Shown here piece after piece: positions 38,666 to 54,937 of a DNA stretch of 64,000 nt; the stretch's first letter is position 1; each line of letters begins with the position of its first letter. The notes below the pieces were generated by a model that saw only the letters and a list, made by a program, of their open reading frames with translations, was not told the DNA's origin and made no database searches. Source of the DNA: Acidobacteriota bacterium (GTDB taxonomy: Bacteria; Acidobacteriota; Blastocatellia; RBC074); the NCBI GenBank assembly GCA_016710075.1, contig JADJLO010000018.1, positions 117,934 to 181,933 on the forward strand. The letters are read 5' to 3'. Both the position numbers and the translations under genes were made by a program.

Positions 38666-39553
38666 ATGACGAACGAGACAGAAAAATCACCCACTCCGAA
38701 AAAGCAGCCGACCGTCGCTGTAGTGACAGGTTCCGGTGGTATCAAGGCATTTGCGGCAATTGCGCTTTACGAATTTCTCGATGAAGCGGGGATCGAGCCG
38801 GACATGTTGATCGGATGCAGCGGCGGCGCGATCATGGCCGCAATGAGAGCCACCGGTTACACGCCTTCCGAAATGAATGAGCTGATTCCACAGATCCTGA
38901 ATAAAGACCTTTTCAAAAACATCGATTACCGTGTGCTGCTGGGCATCCCACATCTACCTTTCGGGAAATTCGACTTCTCTTGCGGGATCATCAGGCCGGA
39001 CGGGATCAAGGCCATACATCGACGCCTGTTCGGCGACACACGGATCGAAGACCTGCCGGTCAAAACCCTGCTGCAGGTGACTGATTTTCATTCCGGCGAA
39101 GGCTACGTGGTAGAGCGTGGCCTGCTGCGCGACGCCGTCTTTGCTTCGGGCGCGTCTTATCCGGCGTTGCCTCCACAAAACATAGACGGCCGATGGCTGG
39201 TTGACGGAGGATTCTCATCACCCTGTCCGATACTCGAGGCCGTCAAACGAAACATCGATGTGATCATAGCCGTGACGCTTGAAACGCGCCTCGACGGGGA
39301 ACCGAAGAATTACGTCGATATGTTCAATTACGGTCAAAGCCTCTGCGCCAACCAGCTTATCAAGAGCCAGTTTCAGACGGCGATCAATCTCCATCATTAC
39401 GAGATAGTTCATTTGAATGTGAGATTCCATCGGCCGATTGAATTCTGGGATGTAGAGGCCGTCCCGTTCATTCTGGAGACGGGGCGAAATGCAGTGGCGG
39501 CAAAGAAGGAAGAAATTCTGTCCGCGATCAACGATTTCACGGCCGTCAATTAA
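38666..39553 (+). CDS. Patatin-like phospholipase 2
   Basis: About 295 residues, intact. The oxyanion loop is GSGGIKAFA (about 21), the nucleophile elbow GCSGGA (about 50) and the catalytic Asp in DGGFSSPCP. It would hydrolyse phospholipid acyl chains; no signal peptide is visible. It begins about 10 nt after the first patatin's stop. ATG 38666 is preferred over TTG 38654. Confidence 0.85.
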   Translation: MTNETEKSPTPKKQPTVAVVTGSGGIKAFAAIALYEFLDEAGIEPDMLIGCSGGAIMAAMRATGYTPSEMNELIPQILNKDLFKNIDYRVLLGIPHLPFGKFDFSCGIIRPDGIKAIHRRLFGDTRIEDLPVKTLLQVTDFHSGEGYVVERGLLRDAVFASGASYPALPPQNIDGRWLVDGGFSSPCPILEAVKRNIDVIIAVTLETRLDGEPKNYVDMFNYGQSLCANQLIKSQFQTAINLHHYEIVHLNVRFHRPIEFWDVEAVPFILETGRNAVAAKKEEILSAINDFTAVN

Positions 39554-39583
39554 GCCGGCATTTTCATATAAGCAGGAGAACTA

Positions 39584-40925
39584 ATGTTTCGGTCCATGCT
39601 GATTATCTTGATTCTTGCCATCATGCCGCTGACCTGCCTGTGCCAGTTGCGCCCTCCGGACAGGGGCGAAGTGCTGACGCTGGAAGAGGCGATCACGCTG
39701 GCGATTCGAGGCAATCCGGCAATCAAAAAAGCCGAATTGGATATCGAGATATCGTCCGACCGCCTGGCGGCGGCGGCAACAAGGCGGTTGCCTTCATTCG
39801 AAGTTAATCTGCTCGAATCGCAGACGCTGACCAGACTGGACTTCAGATTTCCCCGAGGGATCTTCGGGACTTATCCTTCGACAGGTCCGGTTCCGAACGA
39901 AGACACGACCATCGGCACGTCAAGACAGCCGACGACATTTCTGTACGCAAGGGCGGCTCAACCGATATCACAACTCCACCGTATCAACCTCGGCCTCAAG
40001 CTGGAGGAGATCAGGAGAGAATCGGCGCGGGAAAAGCTTCGCTCTGAAAAGCAATCGGTAACCCGCGATGTCAAACGAATCTATTACGATCTGATCGGAC
40101 TGCAAAGCGCCCTCGAAAACGTCGAAGAGAACATCCGGCTTTATCGCGAACTTGATCGGGTTGTTGGAGAGCAGGTAGCACAGAAAGTCGCGCTCAAAGC
40201 TGACTCACTTGAAGTCAAGACTCAGATCGCCGCACAGGAATATTCTTCATTAACGCTGCGCAATTCGCTGGCTTCTCAGAAAGAACAGTTCAATCTGCTG
40301 CTCGGCCGCGACGTCGAGACCGATTTCAGGGTCAGCGCCCTTACTGACGGCACGATGATCGAAGTCGATCTGGCCGCCGCGCGCGCTGGCGCTCGATCAA
40401 AGGCCGGAAATCAGGGAAGCGCGGTTGATGCTCAAACAGGCAGACCTCGACCAGCGCATCAAAAAATCGGAATTGATTCCGGATATCAGTCTGGCCGTCA
40501 CCTACCTGCGCATAGCTCCGATCAGCATCATTCCTCAGAACATCGCTTCAGTCGGGATCAGCCTGACATGGGAGCCATTCGACTGGGGACGCAGGAAGCG
40601 TGAAAGGGACGGCAAGATAAAAACCGCGGAACAGGCTCAGATTGCGGTTCGAACAACCGAAGCTCAGGTCAGGATCGAAATCAACTCTCTCTACCGCAAG
40701 CTTGAAGAAGCGCGAGCGATGCTCAAGGTCAGCCAACTGGCTCAGGATTCGACGCGAGAAAAGTTGCGTGTCACGACGAATCTCTATGCAAATCAGAGCG
40801 CGATGCTCAAAGACCTGTTGCAGGCTCAATCGGCAATGACGGAAACGGGCCACAAATACCAGCAGTCATTGCTGGCATACTGGAAAACACGGGCAGAATT
40901 TGAGCGCGCCACAGGCAAGGATTGA
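39584..40925 (+). CDS. TolC-type outer-membrane efflux protein (one frameshift)
   Basis: About 446 residues when restored. A signal peptide (LILAIMPLTCLCQ) is followed by two repeats of the OEP type with long helices (LEEAITLAIRGNPAIKKAELDIE and LALDQRPEIREARLMLKQADL) and TWEPFDWGRRKRE. The trimer forms the outer-membrane duct for the RND pump encoded next. The frame breaks in GCGCGCGC at about 40385-40392. Confidence 0.87.
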
Positions 40926-40928
40926 ACT

Positions 40929-42166
40929 ATGAAGATGGGTATTTATCCGGTTTCACCTTATCGAACCGGTTTTGGACGGACAGCTTTTCTGATAATTGCC
41001 CTGCTTATTCCGGCTGGGCTTGTCACTGCATGCCGCAAGGCCCAGTCGTACGAGAAGCCTTTGACGCCGGTCAGAACGCAGTCTGTCGTGCAGCAATATA
41101 CGACTGGCGGAGCCGCGCGTTATTCGGCCAACATACAGCCCAACTCACAGGTAGATCTCGCATTCAAGATCGGCGGTTACATCGAAAGCATCTTCAGTAC
41201 CGGCGGGCGGACCGTGCAGGAAGGCGACTGGATATCCAAAGGAACGTTGCTGGCAAAAATTGGCGAGACCGAATTGAGTGCAAGAGTCAGCCAGTCAACG
41301 GCTCAGCTTGCCGAGGCGCGGGCGGCCCATTCTCAGGTCAAATCGCAGCTCGCCGAGGCCCTGGCCGCTCAGGAGAACTCAAAGCTCGAACTGGATCGCG
41401 CCACAAAGCTGTTTGCAGCCGACAGCCTGATCAAATCCAGTCTGGATGCGGCAAAGGCCAGATTTGATATGGGTCAGGCGAGAATCGATGCCATCGGAGC
41501 CCAACTGGCGATGACGCAGGCGAAGATCGACGCGGCTAAAGCCCAACTCGAAGAGGCCGAAAGTTTCAAAAGAACAGTGAACTCCGCGCGCCGATGAGCG
41601 GACTACTTCTCAAACGAACCGTTGAGGTCGGATCGCTGGTTGCGCCGGGCGCTCCGGCTTTCATTCTGGCTGATACCAATTCAGTCAAAGCGGTCTTCGG
41701 TGTGCCCGACGTCGAGACTCCGAAATTAAAGATCGGCAGCTCGCTCAATGTCACTTCCGAAGCCATCAGCGGGGTCGAAATGCGCGGCCGTCTGGCGCGC
41801 GTTTCTCCTTTGGCCGACCCAAAGACTCGCATCTTCGATGTCGAAGTCATGATCCCCAATCCCGGCCGCCGCTTGAAAGTCGGCATGGTGGTCTCGCTCG
41901 AAGTCGCCTCCGGCAAGACTCCCTCACTTGTTACGGTTGTTCCACTGCTGGCCCTTTTTCAACTCAAGGAAAAAACCGGCGGATACGGCGTCTTCGTCGT
42001 CGAACAGGAGAGTGGTCATGACATTGCCCGACTGCATCGCGTCAGCATTGGAGAGACAATCGGTAATTTGATCGTCGCTTCAAGCGGCGTCAAAGCCGGC
42101 GAAAAGATCATAGTTTCAGGCGCCACACTGGTTAGCGATGGTGAAAAAGTGCGCGTCATACAATGA
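40929..42166 (+). CDS. HlyD/AcrA-type periplasmic adaptor (one frameshift)
   Basis: About 412 residues when restored. An N-terminal membrane/lipoprotein signal (PAGLVTAC) is followed by the lipoyl half KIGGYIESIF, a long helical hairpin (residues about 115-210), then the second lipoyl half ELRAPMSGLLLKRTVEVGSLV and a beta-barrel. It links the RND pump and the TolC protein. One A is missing from an A run at about 41573. It starts 3 nt after tolC. Confidence 0.87.
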
Positions 42167-42188
42167 AAGAAGGAGATCACGAAAGAGG

Positions 42189-42313
42189 GGAAGAAGAGAT
42201 TACGACAGACGAAACAGACGAAACAAACGGAAGATTAAGATAATCACGAACCATAAATTTTTGTTTTTTTGTTTGTTTCGTTTATTTCGTCTGTTTCGTA
42301 ATCTCTTCTTCCT
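42189..42313. repeat. 9-bp-period inverted-repeat element, copy 5
   Basis: The left arm AAGAAGAGATTACGACAGACGAAAC... (42190-42230) mirrors the right arm ending GTAATCTCTTCTTCC (42270-42313). It sits in the gap between adaptor and pump genes. Confidence 0.8.
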
Positions 42314-42336
42314 CTGCTTCGTAACTCATTATCATA

Positions 42337-46059
<3,723 letters not shown>

Positions 46060-46141
46060 TTCGCCTGAAGGCGGAACTCCATGCGTTATGCGTGGAACTC
46101 CATGCGCGGAACTTTATGCGCGATTGGTAAACTATCCTCTC

Positions 46142-49100
46142 ATGAAAAAAATCCTCTATTCTTGCATTCTTTCGACGATATTATTCCTCACACCTTTGAA
46201 TGGGCCAGCACAGGAGATGAGGTACACAAGCGGCGCTCAAAGCTGGGACACCGAATCGCTCGGAAATCACAGGGCGGTGATCGAAGTGAAGGAGGCGAAG
46301 GGAAAGGCTGTCAGAGTCGTCATTCCATGGCGCCGTAGAGACTACCACCCTGATACAAAGCTCGTCATCATAGTCGATGCAAAGACGGGTACGCGTGTGA
46401 TGAACGTCGAGCGCGGAGTTATCAATCGCGAGTCGGGCGAGATTTTCTTTGAACCGGTTTCAGGCGCGGGCAGTTACTATGCCTACTATCTTCCATACAA
46501 TCCCGGCGGCAGAAAGAACTATCCGACGGTGACCTATCTAAAACCCGAGCAGACGGCTGATGCGGTTTGGCTCAGGTCGCTGCAGCAGTCATCGAACATC
46601 CCGCCGGCCTCGGTGATCGAGTTTCAATCGATCGATGAGCTGAACAGCTTTTATCCGATGGAGGTGATCGCGACGGCCGATGAGACACAGCGGATCATCA
46701 GAGACCATCAGGGAGACGGGTTCATCGTTTTTCCTGAAGACCGGCTGCACCCGATCAAAATGACGAACGATCTGCCGCAACGCTGGATCTTGGCGGGCGT
46801 GAAGGATTCGTTTTTCTCAGAGGCTTCACGCGGCGAATACCTGGCTTTTCAATTCGGAATCTATGCCATACAGGCTACTGAAGATGTTCAGATCAGATTC
46901 ACCGATCTGAGATCGCCTTCCAGCAAGGTTATTCCTTCAAATCTCATCAGCTGCATCAACACCAATGGCATTGACTGGAGCGGCAAGCCGTTCACCAAAA
47001 AAGTGAACGTCGATCAAGGCAAGGTTCAGGCAATGTGGTGTGGCATCGATGTGCCGAATAACCAGGCGCCAGGGATTTATCTGGGTTCTGCGAGCATTAC
47101 GGCAAAAGGGCAGCCGTCTAAAAATATCATTTTGTCGATCACGGTGAACGATAAGATTCTGGCGGACGGAGGCGCATCAGAGCCGTGGAAGCAGACTCGA
47201 TTGAAATGGCTGAATTCGACAATGGCTCAGCGCAACGATGTCATCGCTCCATACCTGCCGTTAAAGGTCGTTAATCGATCGATCAGCCTGTTGGGAAGAA
47301 GAGTCGTTCTGGGGCCTGATGGATTTCCGCAAAAGATTCAGACATTCTTCACTCCTGAGATGACATCGATATCCGAAAAAGCGAAAGATGTCATTATTCA
47401 ACCCATTACATTTATTGCTCAATCCGGCGATGGCTCTCCGCTTCGGTGGCGACCGGCAGGATTGAAATTCACCGAACAGAAACCGGGTACTGTGAGATGG
47501 GCAGCTAGAAACATGTCAGCCGATCTGGAGTGATGGATATCGAGGTATCGATCGAGTTCGACGGTTTCGTCGCATATTCAGTCAAAGTCACGGCGCTTCG
47601 CGATGTCTCGCTGAAAGACATAAGGATGAATATTCCCTTTAACAGGCAATCGGCGAAGTATTCGATGGGCCTCGGGTTGAAAGGCGGCCTGCGCCCCGAA
47701 AAATTCGGCTGGAAATGGGAAGTGGCGACAAAGAATCAGGATGGAGCATGGATCGGAGACGTCAATGCCGGATTGCAGTTTTCATTGCGAGCGGAAAACT
47801 ATGTCCGGCCGCTCAACACGAACTTCTACCTACAGAAACCGCTGAACTTGCCGCCCTCGTGGGGGAACGAAGGCAAAGGCGGAATTGATTTCGTCGAGCA
47901 CGAAGGCACGGTGCTGGTCAGTAATTACAGCGGCTCGCGCAAGATGAAAAAGGGCGAAACTCTGCATTACGATTTCAATCTTCTGATCACTCCATTCCAT
48001 GCAATCAACACCGACTTCCAGTGGAGCACACGTTTCTATCACAAATACAGTCCTGTCGATGATGTCAAAGCCACTGGCGCGACCGTGGTCAACATTCACC
48101 ATGCCAATGCCATCAATCCATACATCAATTATCCGTTTATTGCGCATAAGGAGATGAAGGCCTATATCGACGAGGCTCACGCCAGGGGCTTGCAGGTGAA
48201 GATCTACAACACGGTGAGGGAGCTTTCTAACCGGGCATACGGACATTTGCCATGCGCAGCCTCGGCCATGAGATCTACTCACCGGGCAAGGGCGGCGGCT
48301 TCTCATGGCTGCAGGAGCACATCGGTGACGATTACATCGCAGCATGGTTTGTCCCCGAATTGAAAGACGCCGCAATCATCAACAGCGGCATGAGCCGCTG
48401 GCACAATTATTACGTTGAAGGAATGAACTGGCTGGTGCGCAATGTCGGCATCGACGGCATCTATCTGGACGATGTGGCTTTTGACCGCATCACCATGAAG
48501 CGTATCAAACGCGTGCTCCTTCAGGATGGGCATCCCGGCATCCTCGATCTGCATTCGGCCAACCAGTACAACAAGAATGACGGCTTCAATAACAGCGCGG
48601 TTCTCTACCTTGAGCATTTCCCATATCTCAACCGGCTCTGGTTCGGAGAGTATTTCGACTACGAAAAAATCCGCCGGATTTTTATTTGACCGAAATCAGC
48701 GGAGTACCGTTCGGGCTCATGGGAGAGATGCTTGAAGGCGGAGGAAATCCCTGGCGCGGGATGGTCTTCGGCATGACCAATCGCATGCCCTGGAGCGACA
48801 ATGCCGATCCACGGCCTATCTGGAAGGTCTGGGACGATTTCGGAATGAACGGCACACGGATGATCGGTTACTGGGTCGAAAACAATCCCGTCAAATCGAA
48901 CAATAAAAATGTCCTCGCGACAATTTACAAAAAGCCCGGCGCGGTACTGATCGCTCTCGCAAGCTGGGCGGATGAAGATGTCCGAGTCAAGCTTGATATT
49001 GACTGGAAGGCTCTGGGCATCGATCCTGCCAACGCAACGATCACAGCGCCTGAAGTGAAAAACTTCCAAAAGCAAAGCAGCTTCGAAATTAACGACGAGA

Positions 49101-49171
49101 TTCCCGTGCCTAAAGGTAAAGGCTGGATATTGGAAATCAGGAAAGACAAGAGTACGAAACAAACGAAATAA
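46142..49171 (+). CDS. Secreted glycoside hydrolase, GH123-like / DUF6067 (three frameshifts)
   Basis: About 1,010 residues when restored. A signal peptide (MKKILYSCILSTILFLTPL...Q) predicts export. The N-terminal half is beta-rich; the C-terminal part is a barrel with VRNVGIDGIYLDDVAFDR (about residue 775), SPGKGGGFSWLQEHI and RGMVFGMTNRMPW, a set I associate with GH123-related proteins. GH123 enzymes are beta-N-acetylgalactosaminidases. One base is missing at about 47525, 48240 and 48660 (A run). The stop codon and the last residues (STKQTK) are read from a 9-bp-period repeat. ATG 46142 is preferred over openings inside repeat B. Confidence 0.75.
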
Positions 49172-49305
49172 ACGAAACAGACGAAAATTTTTCAACCGGT
49201 CATTGGACGAGCTTTCCTCAGGACAAACGAATAGCCAATTAAACAGGCTTCATCAACCCATGTAATTTTTCGTCTGTTTCGTTTATTTCGTCTGTTTCGT
49301 AATCT
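49149..49305. repeat. 9-bp-period inverted-repeat element, copy 6
   Basis: AGTACGAAACAAACGAAATAAAC... at the left and ...TCGTCTGTTTCGTAATC at the right. The interior is nearly the same as in copy 7 (55902), including ATTAAACAGGCTTCATCAACC. Its left arm ends the upstream gene. Confidence 0.85.
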
Positions 49306-49334
49306 CTCTCTATTTTTCGTAATCACTTTTCACC

Positions 49335-51338
49335 ATGAAATTAAGAACGATCATCACCGTCATATTGCTGGTTTTGTTTAGCGGCAGAGTGGAAAAGGCG
49401 GACTGGCTGCTGGGCGGCGCGTTTGAGCGAGCCGAGGTCAATCGCAGTGTGGACGGAAAAGAGATAACCCTGAGCAACGGCCTGGTCAGACGGACTATCA
49501 GAATCGCTCCGAATGCGGCGACCGTGGCGTTGGATAATCTGGTTTCGGGTGAATCGATGCTCAGAGCCGTCGCGCCGGAAGCCGTGATTGAACTGGATGG
49601 AAAGAGCTATACCGTGGGGGGGCTGACCGGACAGCCGAATCTGGCCTATCTCAAATCCGAATGGCTGGATGCGATGAAATCCGATCCGGACGCGTTTCAG
49701 TTCGAGAGGTACGAAACGGGCAAGCCTGAAGAAAGAATGGTATGGAAAAGATCTCGCCATTCTGCTGACTCAAGCTGGCCGCCAGCGGGAGTCAAACTGT
49801 CTCTTTGGTTCAAATCGCCGAACCTCCCGGGAATCAGGGTTGCAGTGCATTACGAGCTTTATGACGGGGTCCCGCTCATCGCTAAATGGATCACGGTTCG
49901 AAACGATACGGGACGCCCGGTCCGGCTTAACCGGTTCAAAAGCGAAGTGTTGAGGGTGGTCGAGACGGAATCTCACGTCGATCCGAGTATCGAATGGATC
50001 AAACCAAAACTGACGGTGGTCACGGATTATTCATTTGGCGGAATGTCTATCACCAGCTCGAATCGAACCGTCTTCTGGGAGAGCGATCCGGAATACAAGA
50101 CGCAGGTCAATTATGAATTGAAGTCTCCGTGCCTGTTGGAAGTGCGGCCACCGGTTGGACCCGATGCTGAGATCGACCCTGGTAAATCGTTCGATTCTTT
50201 CCGTGCGTTCGAGTTGTCGCACGACGATTACGACCGCGAACGGCAAGGACTGGCCATCAGAAAGATGTTCCGATTGCTTGCGCCCTGGAGCACCGAGAAT
50301 CCGATCATGCTCCACCTGACATCGACCGATCCGAAGATCGTCTATCCGGCTATCGACCAGGCCGCCGAATGCGGTTTCGAAATGATCATCATCAGCTTCG
50401 GCAGCCGGTTCAACATGGAGGACGTTTCAGAAGCCAACATCAAAAAGTTCCGCGAGTTTCGCGAATACGCCAACAGCAAAGGCCTTGGGCTTGGCGGATA
50501 CTCGCTACTGACCAGCAGAAAGATCAGCGAAGAAGACGATGTGATCAATCCGAAAACCGGAAAGACCGGGGGGGCAATTTTCGGGAATTCGCCCTGTTTG
50601 GGGAGCCGATGGGGAATCGACTATTTCGAACGCATCAAGAAGTTCATCTCCGAGACCGGATTCAACCTGCTGGAGCACGACGGCAACTACCCGGGCGATC
50701 TCTGCGCATCGACGACTCATCCCGGCCATCGCGGCTTGAACGACTCCCAATGGACGCAGTACCGGCGCATTGCTGAATTTTACCGATGGTGCCGCGAACG
50801 CGGCGTCTATCTGAACGTTCCGGACAACTATTTCCTGGCCGGCTCGAATAAAGTGGGGATGGGTTACCGCGAAACCAACTGGTCACTGCCGCGCGAACAG
50901 CAGCACATACACGCACGTCAGAACCTGTTTGACGGAACCTGGCAGAAAACTCCGGAGATGGGTTGGATGTTCGTTCCGCTGGTGCAATATCAGGAGGCGG
51001 AGCGGCCGCTACAATCGAGCCGCTGCGAGAGCATCTGAGCGATTACGAACAGCACCTCGCCAACAATCTCGGCTACGGCGCGCAGGCCTGCTATCGTGGC
51101 CCAGCGACTTTACGACGGCCCTGAAACGAAGGCCGTCGTGATCAAATGGGTTCAGTGGTTCAAAAAATACAGGGATATTCTGGAATCCGATGTGATTCAC
51201 GTTCGCCGGGCAGACGGGCGCAATCTCGATGCGGTGCTTCATGTGAATCCATCCCTGCCGGTCAAGGGCCTGGCCATGGTTTTCAATCCAACGGATAAGG
51301 AAGCCCCTCATTCGAACACGTGGTTTCTCATCAGGTAG
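49335..51338 (+). CDS. Secreted alpha-galactosidase-like glycosidase, GH36/GH27-like (two frameshifts)
   Basis: About 667 residues when restored. A signal-like N-terminus, a beta-sandwich domain (about 20-300) and a TIM barrel. LLEHDGNYPGDLCASTTHPGH holds a candidate nucleophile Asp and YLNVPDNYFLAGSNK a second acidic strand. The pattern fits clan GH-D (alpha-galactosidase or alpha-N-acetylgalactosaminidase). One base is missing at about 50998 (before GGAAATIEPL) and one extra at about 51105 (before RLYDGPET). It follows the GH123-like gene on the same strand. Confidence 0.75.
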
Positions 51339-51352
51339 ATAAGGGAGCTGTA

Positions 51353-51526
51353 AGTTCAAAGTTCAAAGGTCAAAGTTCAAAGGTCAAAGTTCAAAGGTCA
51401 AAGTTCAAAGAATGAGTTCCGAGCTCGTTTTCGTACAACCGTATCAAGTCTTTAAACTTTAAACTTTAAACTTTTAAACTTTTAAACTTTGCACTTTGTA
51501 CTTTGCACTTTGCACTCTGAACTCCG
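51353..51526. repeat. Large 7-bp-period inverted repeat
   Basis: The left arm (51353-51410) has about eight GTTCAAA/GGTCAAA units and the right arm (51451-51526) has TTTAAAC units running into CTTTGCACTTTGTACTTTGCA. A short interior separates them. It takes up most of the 294 nt between the glycosidase and fabF. Confidence 0.85.
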
Positions 51527-51632
51527 ATTTACTCCTTGACGCTGCCGGATCAATGATTTCAAATTGAGATTCGATTCTGCTAATCGAACTACCAATCAAA
51601 ATGTCCGTTAAAGAATCTGAGGTAAACAATCG

Positions 51633-52901
51633 GTGAAAATTCCGAGCAAGGCAAGGCGCGTCGTTGTGACCGGGATCGGATGCATCAGTCCGGCCGGCAT
51701 CGGCAAAGATCAATTCTGGCAATCGATGAAGGAAGGGCGCAGCGGGATCGGCGCCATCAGCCGGTTCGACGCATCGGACCTGCCGGTGCGGATTGCCGGA
51801 GAGGTCAGGAATTTCGATCCGGATCAGTACATACCACCCAAGGATCGACAGCATGTTTCTCATGCTGTGGCCTTCGCCATTGCCGCGGCGGATCTGACCT
51901 TCAAGGATGCGGGCATCGATCCCCGCGAGATGAGCCTCGATGAGAAGCGCGATATCGGGATCATCCTGGGCAGCGGTGGGGCCTCGCTGGGCTTCGTTGA
52001 GAAGCAGTACCGCTACTATTTCGCGAACGAAGCGAAGAAGGCGAGCATCTATTCGATACCGACGGCGACTCCCGGTTCGCTGCCGAGCGAGCTGTCGATG
52101 CCGTTCGGGATCAAAGGCTTCAGCCATCTGATTTCGACGGGCTGCACTTCTTCCACTGATGCGATCTCGTACGGGGCACAGAACATAGCCATGGGTCGTA
52201 TCAACACGGTGCTTGCCGGTGGAATCGATGCGCCGCTGGCTCACAGCATCGTCCTTGGATTCTGCGTCATGAAGGTCATGACTCCATCGTGGAATGACGA
52301 ACCTCAGCGTGGTTCGCGGCCTTTTAGCAAGGATCGAGATGGATTCGTTGTCGCCGAGGGCGGATATCTTTTCCTGCTTGAAGAGCTGGAACACGCACAA
52401 TCTCGCGGCGCCAGGATCTATGCCGAAATCCTCGGATATGGATCGACATGCGACGCACATCATCGCGTCCGACTTGACGAAACGGGCGTGGAGCCGGCGC
52501 GGGCCATGCGGCTCGCACTCGAAGACGCCGAAATATCGCCGGAACAGATCGATTACGTCAATCTTCACGGTACTTCGACGGAGCTTAACGACCGAATCGA
52601 AACGCGCGCGGTGAAGCAGGTATTCGGCGATCTGGCTTACAGGATTCCGATGAGCGCGACCAAATCGATGATCGGTCATCCCCAGGGTGCTTCCGGCGCC
52701 GCCGGGCTGATGGCGACAATTGGAGGAATGACCGGAGGATTTCTGCCCCCGACAATCAATCTGGATGAGCCCGATCCGGACTGCGATCTGGATTACGTGC
52801 CAAATCAATCCCGGCCGAAAGAGATTAATTACGCCCTCTGCAACTGCATCGGCTTCGGCTCGAAAAATTCCGCACTCGTGGTAAAAAGATTTGAGATTTG
52901 A
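51633..52901 (+). CDS. fabF: Beta-ketoacyl-ACP synthase II-like
   Basis: A 422-residue ketosynthase that elongates acyl-ACP with malonyl-ACP. Catalytic residues are Cys in STGCTSSTDA (about 170), His in NLHGTST (about 312) and His in KSMIGHPQGASG (about 349), and VVVTGIGCISPAG opens the fold. The start is GTG with GAGG upstream. The overlapping methyltransferase gene hints that this copy may serve secondary lipid or polyketide synthesis rather than bulk fatty-acid synthesis. Confidence 0.9.
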   Translation: MKIPSKARRVVVTGIGCISPAGIGKDQFWQSMKEGRSGIGAISRFDASDLPVRIAGEVRNFDPDQYIPPKDRQHVSHAVAFAIAAADLTFKDAGIDPREMSLDEKRDIGIILGSGGASLGFVEKQYRYYFANEAKKASIYSIPTATPGSLPSELSMPFGIKGFSHLISTGCTSSTDAISYGAQNIAMGRINTVLAGGIDAPLAHSIVLGFCVMKVMTPSWNDEPQRGSRPFSKDRDGFVVAEGGYLFLLEELEHAQSRGARIYAEILGYGSTCDAHHRVRLDETGVEPARAMRLALEDAEISPEQIDYVNLHGTSTELNDRIETRAVKQVFGDLAYRIPMSATKSMIGHPQGASGAAGLMATIGGMTGGFLPPTINLDEPDPDCDLDYVPNQSRPKEINYALCNCIGFGSKNSALVVKRFEI

Positions 52902-53625
52902 CATTCCAGATTTCAGCGAGCGCAGCACCGAAGCGGAGTTGATGGACGGCAGCGATTACACCGTCGAAGAGATGATTGATACGCTGGCGGAGCTGCGGCG
53001 GGTCAATCATTACCTTGGCGGGCACAGGGCTCTGACGCGCCATCTCTTCCCGATGATTGAAAGACTGGGAAGGCCCGTGGTGAGGTTGCTCGACATCGGC
53101 ACAGGCTCGGCCGATATCCCGATCCGAGTCGTCGAATGGGCGCGCAGCAGGAAAATAACGGTCAAATACGTGGTCGTCGATTTGAACCCGATTGTCGCTG
53201 AAGAAGCGCGGCAACAGGTCAAAGATTATCCTGAAATCGAGGCCGTTTGCGGCAATGCTCTCAACCTTCCATTTGCCGGCGGCGCTTTCGATTTCGTCAC
53301 GGCCTCTTTATTCCTGCACCATTTCGAAACCCCGAAAGCTGCGGAGTTGCTCAGAGCCTTGTCTGAAAAGGCCGGCGTCGCCTTGATCATCAACGATCTG
53401 CGACGCCATCCGGTGGCCTATTATTCGATCAATATTCTGACGCAGATCTTTACCAGAAACCGGCTGGTTCGGAACGATGCCGGAGTTTCAGTGCTGCGAA
53501 GCTTCACCGAACGCGACATCCAAAAGCTCTCCGAAGCTTCAGGGTTGCGGTTCGATGTTCACAGGCATTTCCCTTACAGGTATATTTTGATCAATCGGAG
53601 TCGGAAAGAGAACAATTCAAAATGA
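52891..53625 (+). CDS. Class I SAM-dependent methyltransferase
   Basis: A 244-residue methyltransferase. The SAM-binding loop is LLDIGTGSADIPIRV (about 66-80), followed by VVVDLNPIVAEEA (acidic strand-2 end), CGNALNLPF and FDFVTASLFLHHF. The C-terminus FDVHRHFPYRYILINR is typical of methyltransferases that act on lipid or aromatic products. It overlaps fabF by 11 nt and pyrE by 4 nt, so it is co-translated. TTG 52891 is the likely start. The substrate is unknown. Confidence 0.82.
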   Translation: MRFDIPDFSERSTEAELMDGSDYTVEEMIDTLAELRRVNHYLGGHRALTRHLFPMIERLGRPVVRLLDIGTGSADIPIRVVEWARSRKITVKYVVVDLNPIVAEEARQQVKDYPEIEAVCGNALNLPFAGGAFDFVTASLFLHHFETPKAAELLRALSEKAGVALIINDLRRHPVAYYSINILTQIFTRNRLVRNDAGVSVLRSFTERDIQKLSEASGLRFDVHRHFPYRYILINRSRKENNSK

Positions 53626-54199
53626 CAACAGAAGAAGTGCTCAAAATTTTCGAAGAGAACGGGGCCCTCTTGAAGGGGCATTTTCTGCTGAGTTCCGGAC
53701 TGCACAGCGACAGATATCTGCAATGCGCCCTGGTGCTGCAGAATCCGCCGGTAGCCGGAACACTCTGTTCTGAGCTGGCGGCAAAAGCGCAGGCGGATAA
53801 GAGTATCGGGCGGATAGACCTTGTCATAGCACCCGCTCTGGGCGGAGTAATTGTGGCCCATGAGACAGCGCGCGCGCTTGGAGTCCGCGCGCTTTTCACC
53901 GAACGTCAGGAAGGCGCCATGACACTCCGTCGCGGTTTTGAGATCAAGCCGGGTGAGCGCTGCCTCGTGGTCGAAGACGTTGTCACGACCGGCGGCTCGA
54001 CGCGTGAGGTCATGGAAGTCGTGGCCGGTTGCGGAGGCATCACGGCCGGCGCCGGATCCCTCATCGACCGCAGCGGCGGAGCAGTCGATCTTGGCGTCCC
54101 GCGTCACGCTCTGGCCGTGCTCGAAGTGCCAACTTACAAACCTCAGGAATGCCCTCTCTGCAAAGAAGGCTCGAAGGCAATAAAACCAGGCAGCAGACA

Positions 54200-54203
<4 letters not shown>
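53622..54203 (+). CDS. pyrE: Orotate phosphoribosyltransferase
   Basis: A 193-residue enzyme that joins orotate to PRPP in UMP synthesis. The PRPP-binding motif is VVEDVVTTGGST (about 109-120); FLLSSGLHSDRYLQC and FTERQEGAMTLRRGF complete the active site. The C-terminal YKPQECPLCKEGS is a common tail of this subgroup. It starts in an ATGA overlap with the methyltransferase. Confidence 0.94.

Positions 54204-54937
<734 letters not shown>

Noticed and set aside
51474..52928. 484-codon open frame on the minus strand
   Set aside because: Mirror of fabF; starts in heptamer repeats and shows no domain.
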